A DNA stretch of 64,000 nucleotides from CAIVVT01 sp052145115 (lineage in GTDB: Bacteria > Acidobacteriota > Terriglobia > Bryobacterales > Bryobacteraceae): NCBI GenBank assembly GCA_052145115.1, contig JBKQPG010000015.1, forward strand, positions 62,001-126,000, given 5' to 3'. Of the stretch, positions 53,248 to 62,514 are shown piece after piece (position 1 is the first letter of the stretch; each line of letters opens with the position of its first letter). A program made the translations under genes and the position numbers. The notes beneath the pieces were generated by a model. That model was not told the DNA's origin. It did no database searches and saw only the letters and a program-made list of their open reading frames with translations.

Positions 53248-56200
53248 ATGGAGGATATCCTCAACAAACTGCGACCCGACCAGACGATGTACCTGCGCGG
53301 GTTCTCCGACCTGGGCGCCGGGGCGGCGATGCATGACGCCAGCGCGACCGGATTCCAGGTGAGCGGGGTGTTTCGCGATCCGGCGGACTTCGCCGTGGTG
53401 GTGCTGTGGGACGCGGACGATTTTTTCAATCACCCGACGCTGAAGTACCTGCCGGACACGAACTTCGCGGGGCTGACGCTGCAGTTCGACGCGACCTACC
53501 GGAACCTGATGCCGCTGAACTGCAGCAAGTATCCGACGATCGACTGGCCGTACCTGGACGCGCAATTGCCGGACGGAACGTCGAAACAGATCCGGCTCTC
53601 CGATTACGCGCAGACGATCGCCAATCCGGACCCGGCGGCGAGCGGGACGCTGGAGATTATCGGGGATAACCTGCAGCCGTACGACCGGCTGACGCTGTGG
53701 TACCTGAACATCGCCTACGACTACATCGTGCCGGGGCAGACGAGCTGGAGCGTACAGTTTTACATCAGCACAGCGGGCCAGACGTACACGATCACGGTGG
53801 ACACGCGCAGCTACTCCTACACGATCACGGGGACGGACACGGCGGCGAGCCTGGTGGAGGCGCTGGTGGGGCTGATCAACGCGGGGGCGGGCGATCCGGC
53901 GATTGCCGCGGCGGCGGGGCCGCAGGCGGGGCAGATCATCCTGTCGTCAAGGCTGAGCACGGGCGAAGCGGTGACGGTTTCAGCCACCGACAACGGGCAA
54001 GTAGAGCTGTACCAGGTGACGGCGGAGACCGTAGCGGCGGCGCTGGCGGGGCAGATCAACGGGGCCGACTACACCAATGCGCCGTTCGCGCTGCAAGCGA
54101 CGGCCAACGGGACGAGCCTGACGATTGCGACGACGACGGGGGGCTACGACGCGAATTTCATCACGCTGCTGGCGGTGAACAAGACGGCGACGCTGACGGC
54201 GTCGCAGCCGCTGCTGCAGCTCACGGGCGGCGATTCGACGGCCACGCTGAGGGTGACGCTGGACTTCAGCGCATTGAATCTGACCGAGGTGCAGCAGATG
54301 TGGCTGACGCTGGCGCCGCGGCTGGCCAACGGCGCGAGTATGAGCATGCAGGAGTGGAATGCGACCTTCGCGAACTGGACGGTGAGCGGGCCGCAGGCGG
54401 TGCAGCAGTTGCAAGTGCCGGGCCCGAGCAGCTACTGGATCAGGAACAACGACAGGGCCTGCAGCTACACGGGGGAGTGGGGGCTGGAGGACGGGTTCTA
54501 CCTGGGGGGACAGGCGCAGCTGGGGCAGACGGGCGCGACGGTCACGATCAGCTACTACAGCATTTACCAGCAGGACGTGTGGCTGGCGACGGAGTTCAAC
54601 CAGACGGGCGGGAACATGCAGGCCAGCCTGGACGGCACTACGACGGCCGGGCTGAACACCAATGGGGGCGGGGCGGCCGTGACCGCGCGGAGACTGCTGT
54701 TCGGGGGCGTGGCGGCAGGCCAGCACAGCGTGACGCTGACGGTGGAAAGCGGGACATTGCTGTTCGACCACCTGATCGCCTGCGTGCCCACGACGAACGT
54801 GCCGTCGATGCCGCCGCAAACCGACCTGTCGGCGGCATTCGACTACTCGACGGACCATACCTACAAGCTGCCGCCGGCGAGGATCCTGTGGCTGATGAAC
54901 ATGCTGGGCCTGTGGGGACCGGTGAATCAGTATATCGGCATTTTCTGGTGGAACCAGCGGAACTGCGTGGGCAATGTGCCGGGGACGGCGGAGGTGAGTT
55001 TCGGGGGCAGTTTCGTGGAAGGGGATGAGATCTTCCTGAACATCGGGGGCCAGAGTTGCGGCAAGACGGTGTTCGGGCCGGACACGCCGGCGACGATCGC
55101 GCAGCATTTTGCCGATTTCATCAACGCGATTTATGTGGGCGTATGGGCGGCGGCGAGCGGGGCGGTGCTGACGATCACCAACCGGTCGTCAGCGGCGGCG
55201 TACAGTTACGTTCTGACGCCCTCGACGGTTCTGAAGCCCGGATCCACGGGCACGGTGAGCGCACAGGGGTCGCTGGAGAGCGGAGTGGCGGGCACATGGC
55301 AGGTGGACCCGACGCAGGATCCGCCGCTGAATGCCGGGGCGCGGGCGTGGCACGCGGACTTCTACGCGCAGTGCGCGGCGGCGGGACTGGAAGTGACGAC
55401 GTCGAGCTCGATGGAGCTGGTGAACCCACCGCCGGGTTACGCGGCATTATTCCCCGATGGGACGGCGGTGCTGACGGCGGAGGGGTTCGCGAACCTGGTG
55501 TCGACGCAGTGCTCGTTCTCGGCGGAAATGCAGAGCTATCAGCAGGCCGTGTTCACGTGGCTGGGGCAGGCGCAGGCGGCGGCGGGGCTGACACCGGCGC
55601 TGCAATGCGGTGAGTTCACGTGGTGGTATTTCACGGACTACACGGCGGCGAATCCGGGCGGCGGGATGGCGTATTACGACGCTGAGACGACGGCGGCGGC
55701 GCAGGCGGCGCTGGGACGGAGGCTGGCGTTGTTCCTGACGCCGAACGACGACCCGACGGTGAATGGGGGAGCGGATGCGACGTTCCTGCGGAACCGTCTG
55801 CGGGATTACTGCAGCACGCTCACGGCGGCGGTGAAAGCGGCGGTGGCGGGGACGCGGTTTGAAATCCTGTTTCCGTACGACGTCAATTACCCGACGCCGA
55901 CGGGGATCCACGACCTAGGCGGGCAGTTGAACCGGTTTGTGAACCTGCCGCCGGAGTGGGGGCAGCCGAGGGGATCGGGGTTCGACCGATTCAAGCTGGA
56001 AGCGCTGGATTTCGGCGCGTGGTGCCGGGACACGGACCTGGTGGAGCAATGCCAGGAGCTGCCGATCCAATTGGGATGGCCGGCCAGCCTGGTGAGTTGC
56101 ATTACACCGGTGTTCGAGCCGAGTTACGCGTGGATGAAAGAGGTGTGGAACGCGCGCCGCCTGCAGTTCCGGGCGGTGACCCTGTGGGCCTTCGACCACG

Positions 56201-56262
56201 TGAATCTGTATGGGCTGGAGTTCGTGCAGGCACCGGCCAAGCGAGGTTTCTTCATCAAGTAA
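53248..56262 (+). CDS. Phage tail-sheath-like protein (non-contractile sheath/TIM-barrel type), solitary
   Basis: The 1004-residue protein has no signal peptide. Residues 165-250 (FYISTAGQTYTITVDTRS, TAASLVEALVGLINAG) and about 578-650 (EGDEIFLNIGGQ, PATIAQHFADFINAI) are two copies of the small beta-rich module typical of phage tail proteins. The C-terminal 300 residues (from WHADFYAQCAAAGLEVTTS) look like a TIM barrel with EFTWWYFTDYTA and RFEILFPYDVNYP. This layout fits the non-contractile tail sheath/TIM-barrel proteins of phages as I remember them. No capsid, portal or other tail gene is nearby. The start ATG at 53248 has AAAGG 7 bases upstream; a longer frame has none. Third-position use is strongly G, like its neighbours. 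Confidence 0.65.
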   Translation: MEDILNKLRPDQTMYLRGFSDLGAGAAMHDASATGFQVSGVFRDPADFAVVVLWDADDFFNHPTLKYLPDTNFAGLTLQFDATYRNLMPLNCSKYPTIDWPYLDAQLPDGTSKQIRLSDYAQTIANPDPAASGTLEIIGDNLQPYDRLTLWYLNIAYDYIVPGQTSWSVQFYISTAGQTYTITVDTRSYSYTITGTDTAASLVEALVGLINAGAGDPAIAAAAGPQAGQIILSSRLSTGEAVTVSATDNGQVELYQVTAETVAAALAGQINGADYTNAPFALQATANGTSLTIATTTGGYDANFITLLAVNKTATLTASQPLLQLTGGDSTATLRVTLDFSALNLTEVQQMWLTLAPRLANGASMSMQEWNATFANWTVSGPQAVQQLQVPGPSSYWIRNNDRACSYTGEWGLEDGFYLGGQAQLGQTGATVTISYYSIYQQDVWLATEFNQTGGNMQASLDGTTTAGLNTNGGGAAVTARRLLFGGVAAGQHSVTLTVESGTLLFDHLIACVPTTNVPSMPPQTDLSAAFDYSTDHTYKLPPARILWLMNMLGLWGPVNQYIGIFWWNQRNCVGNVPGTAEVSFGGSFVEGDEIFLNIGGQSCGKTVFGPDTPATIAQHFADFINAIYVGVWAAASGAVLTITNRSSAAAYSYVLTPSTVLKPGSTGTVSAQGSLESGVAGTWQVDPTQDPPLNAGARAWHADFYAQCAAAGLEVTTSSSMELVNPPPGYAALFPDGTAVLTAEGFANLVSTQCSFSAEMQSYQQAVFTWLGQAQAAAGLTPALQCGEFTWWYFTDYTAANPGGGMAYYDAETTAAAQAALGRRLALFLTPNDDPTVNGGADATFLRNRLRDYCSTLTAAVKAAVAGTRFEILFPYDVNYPTPTGIHDLGGQLNRFVNLPPEWGQPRGSGFDRFKLEALDFGAWCRDTDLVEQCQELPIQLGWPASLVSCITPVFEPSYAWMKEVWNARRLQFRAVTLWAFDHVNLYGLEFVQAPAKRGFFIK

Positions 56263-56308
56263 CGGGAGTGCAATCGGGCGGTGATACGCTGGTAGTTTAC
56301 TAAGTGTG

Positions 56309-57349
56309 ATGCCGCTCCCAACGCTGTATGGCCGGTGGATGAACCGGTGGGAAGAAAGCCTGTGCTTCCGAACCAACAACCGGGTGGTGCGGCCGTTTGA
56401 GTGGGGCGCCGAGTGGAGCGCGGGCTGGGGGGTGGAGGAAGCGCGGCCGGCCAACGGAGACGGCCCGCGCGAGCGGCTGCTGCGGATCAGCGAAGCCGCG
56501 ACCACCGACAGCGGGCGATTCTACCAGCACACGACGCCGGGCGATTTCCAGTTGCACGAGGGCGTGCTGCGGTTCAGCTCGCCGGCGAGGACGCCGTACC
56601 CGGAAAACAACGTAGTGCACGGGCAATGGTTCCCGGGCAAATCGAGGCGCAAGTGCGTGCTGGTGCTGCCGCACTGGAATGCGCCGGGCCAGGCGCACAA
56701 CGGGCTGGCGCGGGCGTTTCAGAAATTCGGAGTGTCGGCGCTGCGGCTGAGCCTGCCGTACCACGACTACCGGATGCCGGCCGAACTGGAGCGGGCCGAC
56801 TACGCCGTGAGCTCCAATATCGGCCGGACGATCGACGCGACGCGGCAGGCGGTGCTGGACATCCGCGCGGCGGCGGACTGGCTGGAGCAGCAGGGGGCGG
56901 AGCGCATCGGCATCGTGGGCACGTCGCTGGGCTCGTGCTACGCGTTCCTGGCCAGCGCGCACGACGAGCGGTTCCAGGTGAACGCCTTCAATCACTGTTC
57001 GACATACTTCGCCGACGTGGCCTGGCTGGGACTTTCCACGTTGCACGTGAGGCAGAGCCTGGAGGGCGTGATCGACCTGCCGACGCTCAGGCGGCTGTGG
57101 ATGTGCATCAGTCCGACGGCGTATTTCGACAAGTACGGCAAGACGCCCAAGAAATCGCTGTTCTTGTACACGAAGTACGATACGACGTTCCCGGTGAGCC
57201 TGTCGGAGGAGACGATCCGGATGGCGCGGGAGCATAAGCTGGACCACAAGGTGGTGGTGCTGCCGTGCGGGCACTACACGCTGGGAGAAGCGCCGTTCAA
57301 GTACGTCGACGGTTACCAGGTTGTGTCGTTCGTGCTGAGGAATCTTTAG
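56309..57349 (+). CDS. Alpha/beta hydrolase, ABHD18-like, no signal peptide
   Basis: The 346-residue protein has LVLPHWNAPGQAHN, the nucleophile elbow GIVGTSLGS (Ser206), an acid in TKYDTTFP and a histidine in LPCGHYTLGEAPF, so a full triad is likely. The N-terminal 110 residues are specific to this group. The overall pattern is reminiscent of the ABHD18/DUF2048 type, but I am not sure of the subfamily. It lies 46 bases after the tail-sheath-like gene and might share its transcript. ATG 56309 or GTG 56306 can start it. Its stop codon is the first three bases of a short repeat element. Confidence 0.78.
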   Translation: MPLPTLYGRWMNRWEESLCFRTNNRVVRPFEWGAEWSAGWGVEEARPANGDGPRERLLRISEAATTDSGRFYQHTTPGDFQLHEGVLRFSSPARTPYPENNVVHGQWFPGKSRRKCVLVLPHWNAPGQAHNGLARAFQKFGVSALRLSLPYHDYRMPAELERADYAVSSNIGRTIDATRQAVLDIRAAADWLEQQGAERIGIVGTSLGSCYAFLASAHDERFQVNAFNHCSTYFADVAWLGLSTLHVRQSLEGVIDLPTLRRLWMCISPTAYFDKYGKTPKKSLFLYTKYDTTFPVSLSEETIRMAREHKLDHKVVVLPCGHYTLGEAPFKYVDGYQVVSFVLRNL

Positions 57350-57425
57350 CCCGGATGTTCCACCAACAATCGGCTGGGGCCCTCTTATCGCGCCGCGCTG
57401 CGATCGTGGTGCAACTTCCGGGCTA
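57347..57425. repeat. 79-bp element with 19-bp terminal inverted repeats (copy 2)
   Basis: The left end TAGCCCGGATGTTCCACCA and the right end read on the other strand TAGCCCGGAAGTTGCACCA agree at 17 of 19 positions. The TAG at each end is the stop codon of the gene on that side: the hydrolase on + and shikimate kinase on -. The ends match those of the longer element at 31508-31727. It can also fold as a hairpin and so could terminate transcription from both sides. Confidence 0.7.
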
Positions 57426-57950
57426 GAAGATGGGCATTTTGAGGATCTCTTCGACCGCCTCGTCCGATCCGCCGGCGGCGATGACGACGTGGTAATCGGC
57501 CTTTTCATAGGAGGGGCGGCGGCTGTGGTAGAGAGCCTCGAGCTGGCGGGGATCGCGGGCCAGGGGGCGATGCGCCGATCCGGCCAGGCGCGCGCGGATC
57601 ATTTCCAGAGGCGCGTCGAGCCAGATGGAGACGCCGTGGTTCTGGACGAGGTCGACGTTGCCGGGATGGGTGAAACATCCGCCGCCGACGGCGATCACCC
57701 ACGGCACGCCGCGGCTGACGTAACTGATGCGGCGCTCGAGCGCGGCAGATTCGGCGCGGCGGAACTGTTCCTCGCCCAGCTTATCGAAGATGTCGGAGAT
57801 GGTCATCTGCTGGCGCGATTCAATGTCCTCATCGAGGTCGGCGAAGCGCCAGCCGAGATGGCGCGCGAGCGAGCGTCCGACAGTGGATTTGCCCGAGGCC
57901 ATGAAGCCGACGAGGAACAGTCCCGGCGTGCGCTTCAGCTTCAGGATCAT
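57423..57950 (-). CDS. aroK: Shikimate kinase
   Basis: Phosphorylates shikimate in aromatic amino acid synthesis. The 175-residue protein has the P-loop GFMASGKST (residues 15-23), the shikimate-binding DLDEDIE (38-44), the AVGGGCF glycine loop and ARLAGSAHRPLARD for the lid arginine. Normal length for AroK/AroL. The ATG at 57950 gives the standard N-terminus with GGAG about 9 bases upstream; the frame is open further, without support. Stand-alone gene; its stop codon lies in the repeat element that separates it from the hydrolase. Confidence 0.93.
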   Translation of the reverse strand: MILKLKRTPGLFLVGFMASGKSTVGRSLARHLGWRFADLDEDIESRQQMTISDIFDKLGEEQFRRAESAALERRISYVSRGVPWVIAVGGGCFTHPGNVDLVQNHGVSIWLDAPLEMIRARLAGSAHRPLARDPRQLEALYHSRRPSYEKADYHVVIAAGGSDEAVEEILKMPIF

Positions 57951-58158
57951 GGGCCAGGCTCCGGGCGACGATTCATAGGGCTCCAATAGGATTGCACCAC
58001 GGAAGGCGGCATGTTGCAAAGATCCTACAGATGAGCCAGGCCCGCGGGGAGGGGCGTTGTGGCGCCCGGCGGGGTGGCGGCGACTCCCCCGGGCGGGGCG
58101 GGAACCCCGTGAGCGGGCGACGACGGCAAGGCATCCATTAAATAGGGATAATGCAAGC

Positions 58159-58782
58159 ATGCGCAGGGAAATGATCCCTCTGTTTCCATTGCAGGCGGTG
58201 TTGCTGCCGCGCGCGCCATTGCCGCTGCACATCTTCGAAGAGCGCTACAAGGAGATGATGCAGGAGGTGATCGCGGCCGAGGGCGAGTTCGGCGTCGTGC
58301 TGACGCGCGACGAGGGCCTTCTGAGCACGGGCTGCACGGCGACGGTGGAGCGGATTTTGCGCCAGTTCGAGGATGGGCGGATGGATCTGCTGGCGGTGGG
58401 GCAGCGCCGGTTCACGCTGCTGGAGATCGACATGGAGCGCAGCTTTCTGCGGGGGCGGATCGAGGACCTGGAAGACGACGAATTCGGGCCGGCGTCTCCG
58501 CAGAAGGTACGCGAGGCGATCGCGCTGCAGCAGGAATACGCCCGCACCATCGACTCGGAGAGCGAGGCGCCGGACCCGGACGAGCCGGATTTGAGCTTCG
58601 TGCTGGGCGCCATTTCGCCCGATATCGAATTCCGGCAGAGGCTGCTCGGGACGCGGTCGGAGGCGCGGCGGATCGAGCTGGTGGCGGGCCACCTGGCGCG
58701 GCTGATCAAGCAGCACTCGATTCAGGAAGCCATGCGCCGGACGGCGCGGGCCAACGGGCACGGCAAGCATCTGAAGGGATAA
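58159..58782 (+). CDS. LON substrate-binding domain protein
   Basis: A 207-residue protein consisting only of the N-terminal domain of Lon protease: IPLFPLQAVLLPRAPLPLHIFEERY at the start (residues 6 onward) and helical C-terminal part. The AAA+ and protease domains of Lon are absent, as in the family of stand-alone LON-domain proteins found in many bacteria. Function not established; a substrate-recruiting or adaptor role is inferred. The ATG at 58159 starts the conserved part. Five bases separate it from the HAD gene, so the two are probably co-transcribed. Confidence 0.88.
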   Translation: MRREMIPLFPLQAVLLPRAPLPLHIFEERYKEMMQEVIAAEGEFGVVLTRDEGLLSTGCTATVERILRQFEDGRMDLLAVGQRRFTLLEIDMERSFLRGRIEDLEDDEFGPASPQKVREAIALQQEYARTIDSESEAPDPDEPDLSFVLGAISPDIEFRQRLLGTRSEARRIELVAGHLARLIKQHSIQEAMRRTARANGHGKHLKG

Positions 58783-58787
58783 CCCGG

Positions 58788-59468
58788 ATGGACCTGATCG
58801 TCGACGCCGACGACACGTTGTGGGAGAACAACGTTTACTTCGAGCGGGCGTTTGAGGATTTTGTCGCCTACCTGGAACACTCCACGCTGAATGCGGCTGA
58901 GATCCGGGCGATTCTGGATGAGATCGAAGTGGCCAATGCGCGGCTGCACGGGTATGGGTCGCTCAACTTCGGCCGGAACCTGCAGCAGTGCTACGTGAAG
59001 CTGGCCGAAAGGGAGATCGGGGCGCAGGATCTGGAGACCGTGAAGGGCTTCGCGCTGCGCATTCTGGAGCAGCCGCTGGAGATCATCGCGGGCGTGGAGG
59101 AGACGCTCGGGTACCTGGCCGGGAGACACGAGCTGACGCTGTTCACGAAGGGGCACGTGGACGAGCAGAAGATGAAGATCGAGCGCTCCGGGCTGGGCAA
59201 ATTCTTCGCGCACACGGCGATCGTCAAGGAGAAAGACGTCGCCAGCTACCGGCAACTGGCGAGCGAGCGGGGGATGGATCCGCGAGCCGCGTGGATGATC
59301 GGCAATAGTCCAAAGTCGGACATCAATCCTGCGCTGGAGGCGGGCTTGAATGCGGTGTTCATTCCGCACGCCAGGACCTGGACGCTGGAGCGGCAGGAGC
59401 TGCGGGCGCCGGGGCCGGGGCGGCTGTTGGTGCTCAGGAGCTTTGCGGATTTGAGGGGCGTGTTCTGA
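58788..59468 (+). CDS. HAD-superfamily hydrolase
   Basis: A 226-residue phosphatase-type protein with the four HAD motifs: DADDTLW (nucleophile Asp6 and Asp8), LFTKG (motif II Thr), a lysine in VKEKD and GNSPKSDINPA (motif IV). An alpha-helical cap lies at about 17-95. Substrate cannot be told; related proteins dephosphorylate small metabolites. It follows the LON-domain gene closely and ends directly at the end of nuoN on the other strand. Confidence 0.9.
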   Translation: MDLIVDADDTLWENNVYFERAFEDFVAYLEHSTLNAAEIRAILDEIEVANARLHGYGSLNFGRNLQQCYVKLAEREIGAQDLETVKGFALRILEQPLEIIAGVEETLGYLAGRHELTLFTKGHVDEQKMKIERSGLGKFFAHTAIVKEKDVASYRQLASERGMDPRAAWMIGNSPKSDINPALEAGLNAVFIPHARTWTLERQELRAPGPGRLLVLRSFADLRGVF

Positions 59469-60935
59469 TCAGCGCAGCGAGGCGGCGCCGCGGATGGCGA
59501 TGTCGAGCACGAACGATGGGAAAACGCCGAGGATGAGCGTGGCCGCGCAGGTGAGCAGGAGAGCGGCACGTATGCCGGGCGAGGGCGGGGGCATTGGCAT
59601 GTCGTCGACGGGCGGGGGTTGCATGTACATCACGACGACCAGGCGCAGATAGTAATAGGCGGCCACGGCGGAGGTGAGCAGGCCGAGGACGGTCAGCCAG
59701 ATGAGACGCGCGTCCAGGGCGGCCTTGAAGATGTAGAACTTGCCGAAAAAGCCGCCGGTGAGGGGTACGCCGATCAAAGAGAGCAGAAAGACGGTCAGCA
59801 CAGCGGCGGTGGCGGGCTGGCGGACTCCCAGGCCGGCCAGGTCGCTGATTTCCACGCGGCGCTCGCCCGGGCGGGCGATGTGGGTGACGACGGCGAAGGC
59901 GCCCAGGTTCATGGCGGCGTAGGCGGCCAGGTAAAACATGGCGGCGGCGATGCCGGTTTCACTGGCCGCGGTCAGGGCCACCAGCACATAGCCGGCGTGG
60001 GCGATGGAACTGTAGGCCAGCAGGCGCTTGACGTTGCTTTGGCGCAAGGCGGCGAAGTTGCCGACGACCATGGTGGCCAGGGCGCAGGCCCACAGGGCGG
60101 GCGTCCAATGGTCCTTGACGGGCGCGAAGGCGGTCATGGCGATGCGCAGGAAAGCGGCGAAGGCGGCCGCCTTGGGGCCCGTGGAGAGGAAGGCCGTGAC
60201 GGGGGCGGGCGCGCCCTGGTAGACGTCGGGGGCCCACATCTGGAAGGGCACGGCCGAGATCTTGAAGAGCAAACCGACGAACAGCAGGGCGATGGCAGCG
60301 CCGGTGAGGGCCAGGGCGGGGGCGGTCTGGGGATCGAGCAGAATGCGGCGGATTGCGGACAGGTTGGTCGTGCCCGTGCCGCCGTAGATCCAGGCGATGC
60401 CGTAGAGCAGGAAAGCAGTGGCGAAGGAGCCGAGCAGGAAGTATTTCAGAGCCGCCTCGTTGTTGCGCTTGTCGTCGCGCAGGTAGCCGGCCAGGACGTA
60501 GGTGGCGATGGAGGAGACCTCGATGCCGATGAAGATCATGATCAGCTCGTTGGCCGTGGCCATGAGGCATTGGCCGACGATGGAGAACAGAACCAGGGCG
60601 TAGTATTCGCCGCCCTGGTGGTCGGCCTGGCGGAGGTAATTGGTCGACATCAAAATGACGACCGCGCCGATGGCCAGGACGAGCACGCGGAAGAAGGTGG
60701 CGAAGCCGTCGACCTGCAGCAGGCCGTTGAAAGCGGGGCCGGGATCGGAGGCGCCGAAGACGGCGAGGCCCAACGCGACGAGGAGCGAGACGAAGGCAAC
60801 GGCGGGCAGGAGGCGCTTTTGGGCCGGGGTGGTGATCGCTTCCAGGATCATCAGCAGCGTGCCGACGGCGATGAGCAGGAGTTCGGGCGAGAAGCGGAAG
60901 AGTTCGGCGGCGCCGGGTATGTAGTTACCGTACAT
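59469..60935 (-). CDS. nuoN: NADH-quinone oxidoreductase subunit N
   Basis: Antiporter-like membrane subunit of respiratory complex I, one of the proton-pumping units. The 488-residue protein has about 14 spans and the family core: GIEVSSIATYVLAGYLRDD with the conserved Glu, EAALKYFLLGSFATAFLLYG with the key Lys, and FKISAVPFQMWAPDVYQGAP. Length is normal. Last gene of the nuo operon here: nuoL-nuoM-nuoN, overlapping nuoM by 11 bases. Ends directly against the HAD gene. Confidence 0.96.
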   Translation of the reverse strand: MYGNYIPGAAELFRFSPELLLIAVGTLLMILEAITTPAQKRLLPAVAFVSLLVALGLAVFGASDPGPAFNGLLQVDGFATFFRVLVLAIGAVVILMSTNYLRQADHQGGEYYALVLFSIVGQCLMATANELIMIFIGIEVSSIATYVLAGYLRDDKRNNEAALKYFLLGSFATAFLLYGIAWIYGGTGTTNLSAIRRILLDPQTAPALALTGAAIALLFVGLLFKISAVPFQMWAPDVYQGAPAPVTAFLSTGPKAAAFAAFLRIAMTAFAPVKDHWTPALWACALATMVVGNFAALRQSNVKRLLAYSSIAHAGYVLVALTAASETGIAAAMFYLAAYAAMNLGAFAVVTHIARPGERRVEISDLAGLGVRQPATAAVLTVFLLSLIGVPLTGGFFGKFYIFKAALDARLIWLTVLGLLTSAVAAYYYLRLVVVMYMQPPPVDDMPMPPPSPGIRAALLLTCAATLILGVFPSFVLDIAIRGAASLR

Positions 60936-62514
60936 CCGCGGACTCCTTGGGGAGATTCCCGGAAACAGGGCCGGTCAGTTGGCCGATCAAAGTGGCGGAC
61001 GGGGTCGCGGCATGGGGCGCGGAGCGGCGGGCGTTGGTGGTGTGCAGGACGAGGCCCAGCGTGCGGTCATTGCCGGCGCGGACCGAGGGCAGGATGGTCT
61101 GCGAGGCGACGCCCATCCACAGCATCAAGGCGACCAGCGGAAGGGCGATGGCCCATTCGCGGGGGCTCAAGTCGCCGAAATGCTGGCGCAGCGGCTCGGG
61201 CGTTTCGCCATAGAAGGTGCGCTGCACCAGCCACAGCATGTAGACGGCGGAGAGGATGACGCCCAGGGCGGCCCAGACGGCCCAGGGGAAGTTGGTCACG
61301 GCGGCGCCCTGGAGGACCAGGAACTCGCCGACGAAGTTGTTCAACAACGGCAGGCCGATGCTGGCGAGGGAAGTGACGACGAAGACCGTGGAGAGCCATG
61401 GGGCGACGGTGGCGACGCCGCCATAGTCGGCGATCTCGAGCGAGCGGCGGCGCTCATAGAGGAAGCCGACGAGGATGAAAAGCATGCCGGTGGAGACGCC
61501 GTGGTTGAGCATCTGGTAGACGGCACCGTCGAGGCCGAGGTGAGTGAAGGTGAAGATGCCCAGGACGACGAAGCCGAGGTGGCTGACCGAGGAGTAGGCG
61601 ACCAGGCGCTTCATGTTGGGCTGGACCATGGCGACCAGGGCGCCGTAGACGATGCCGATGAGGGCCAGAATCACGATCCACGGGGCGGCCAGGATGGAGG
61701 CGTCGGGGAACAGCGGCAGGCAGATGCGCAAGATGCCATAGGCGCCGAGTTTCAGCATGACCGAGGCCAGCATGACGGAGCCGGCGGTGGGGGCCTCGCC
61801 GTGGGCGTCGGGCAGCCAGGTGTGCAAGGGGAAGATTGGGACCTTGATGGCGAAGGCGACGAAGAAGGCGCAGAACAGCCACAGGCCCTCGCTGCGGGAG
61901 AGAGCCAGTTGGCCGGTGGAGAGCATGTTCACGAGCAGCGGGATGTCGAAGGTGCCGCTCTTGTTGTAGAGCCAGATGATGGCGGCGAGCATCAGCACCG
62001 AGCCGGCCATGGTGTAGAGAAAGAATTTGACAGCGGCATAGATGCGCTTGTCGTGGCCCCAGATGCCGATCAGGAAGTACATCGGCACGAGGGAGATTTC
62101 CCAGAAGACGTAGAAGAGGAAGAGATCGAGTGAGACAAAGACGCCGACGACGCCGACAAGAAGCAGCAGCATGAAGGCGTAGAACTCCTTGACGCGTTTC
62201 TGAATGGAGTTCCAGGAGACGAGGATGCAGATGGGCGTCAACAGAGTCGAGAGAATGACCAGCCAAAGGCTCAAACCGTCCACGCCGACGTGGTAGCGGA
62301 TGGCGGGGTAGGACATCCACGGGGTGTTCGTCTCAAATTGCATGGAGCCCGGATGCGAGGCCACCGGGCCGATCAGCAGGAGCGAAAGCGCGAGGGTGAG
62401 GAGCGCCACGGCAAGGGCGAAGTTGCGGACCAGGGCGGGCTTTTCCGAAGGCAGGAAGAGGGCCACGAGGAAGCCGGCGGCGGGGAGCAGCAGAATCAGG
62501 TCGAGGAGCGTCAC
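60925..62514 (-). CDS. nuoM: NADH-quinone oxidoreductase subunit M
   Basis: Second antiporter-like subunit of complex I. The 529-residue protein has the hallmark LFYVFWEISLVPMYFLIG (Glu in the fifth span region), AAVKFFLYTMAGSVLMLAA, AFAIKVPIFPLHTWLPDAHG and MVQPNMKRLVAYSSVSHLGF. Standard length. It overlaps nuoN downstream by 11 bases and nuoL upstream by 4 bases, consistent with a tight operon. The residues expected for proton transfer are visible in these segments. Confidence 0.97.
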   Translation of the reverse strand: MTLLDLILLLPAAGFLVALFLPSEKPALVRNFALAVALLTLALSLLLIGPVASHPGSMQFETNTPWMSYPAIRYHVGVDGLSLWLVILSTLLTPICILVSWNSIQKRVKEFYAFMLLLLVGVVGVFVSLDLFLFYVFWEISLVPMYFLIGIWGHDKRIYAAVKFFLYTMAGSVLMLAAIIWLYNKSGTFDIPLLVNMLSTGQLALSRSEGLWLFCAFFVAFAIKVPIFPLHTWLPDAHGEAPTAGSVMLASVMLKLGAYGILRICLPLFPDASILAAPWIVILALIGIVYGALVAMVQPNMKRLVAYSSVSHLGFVVLGIFTFTHLGLDGAVYQMLNHGVSTGMLFILVGFLYERRRSLEIADYGGVATVAPWLSTVFVVTSLASIGLPLLNNFVGEFLVLQGAAVTNFPWAVWAALGVILSAVYMLWLVQRTFYGETPEPLRQHFGDLSPREWAIALPLVALMLWMGVASQTILPSVRAGNDRTLGLVLHTTNARRSAPHAATPSATLIGQLTGPVSGNLPKESADVR

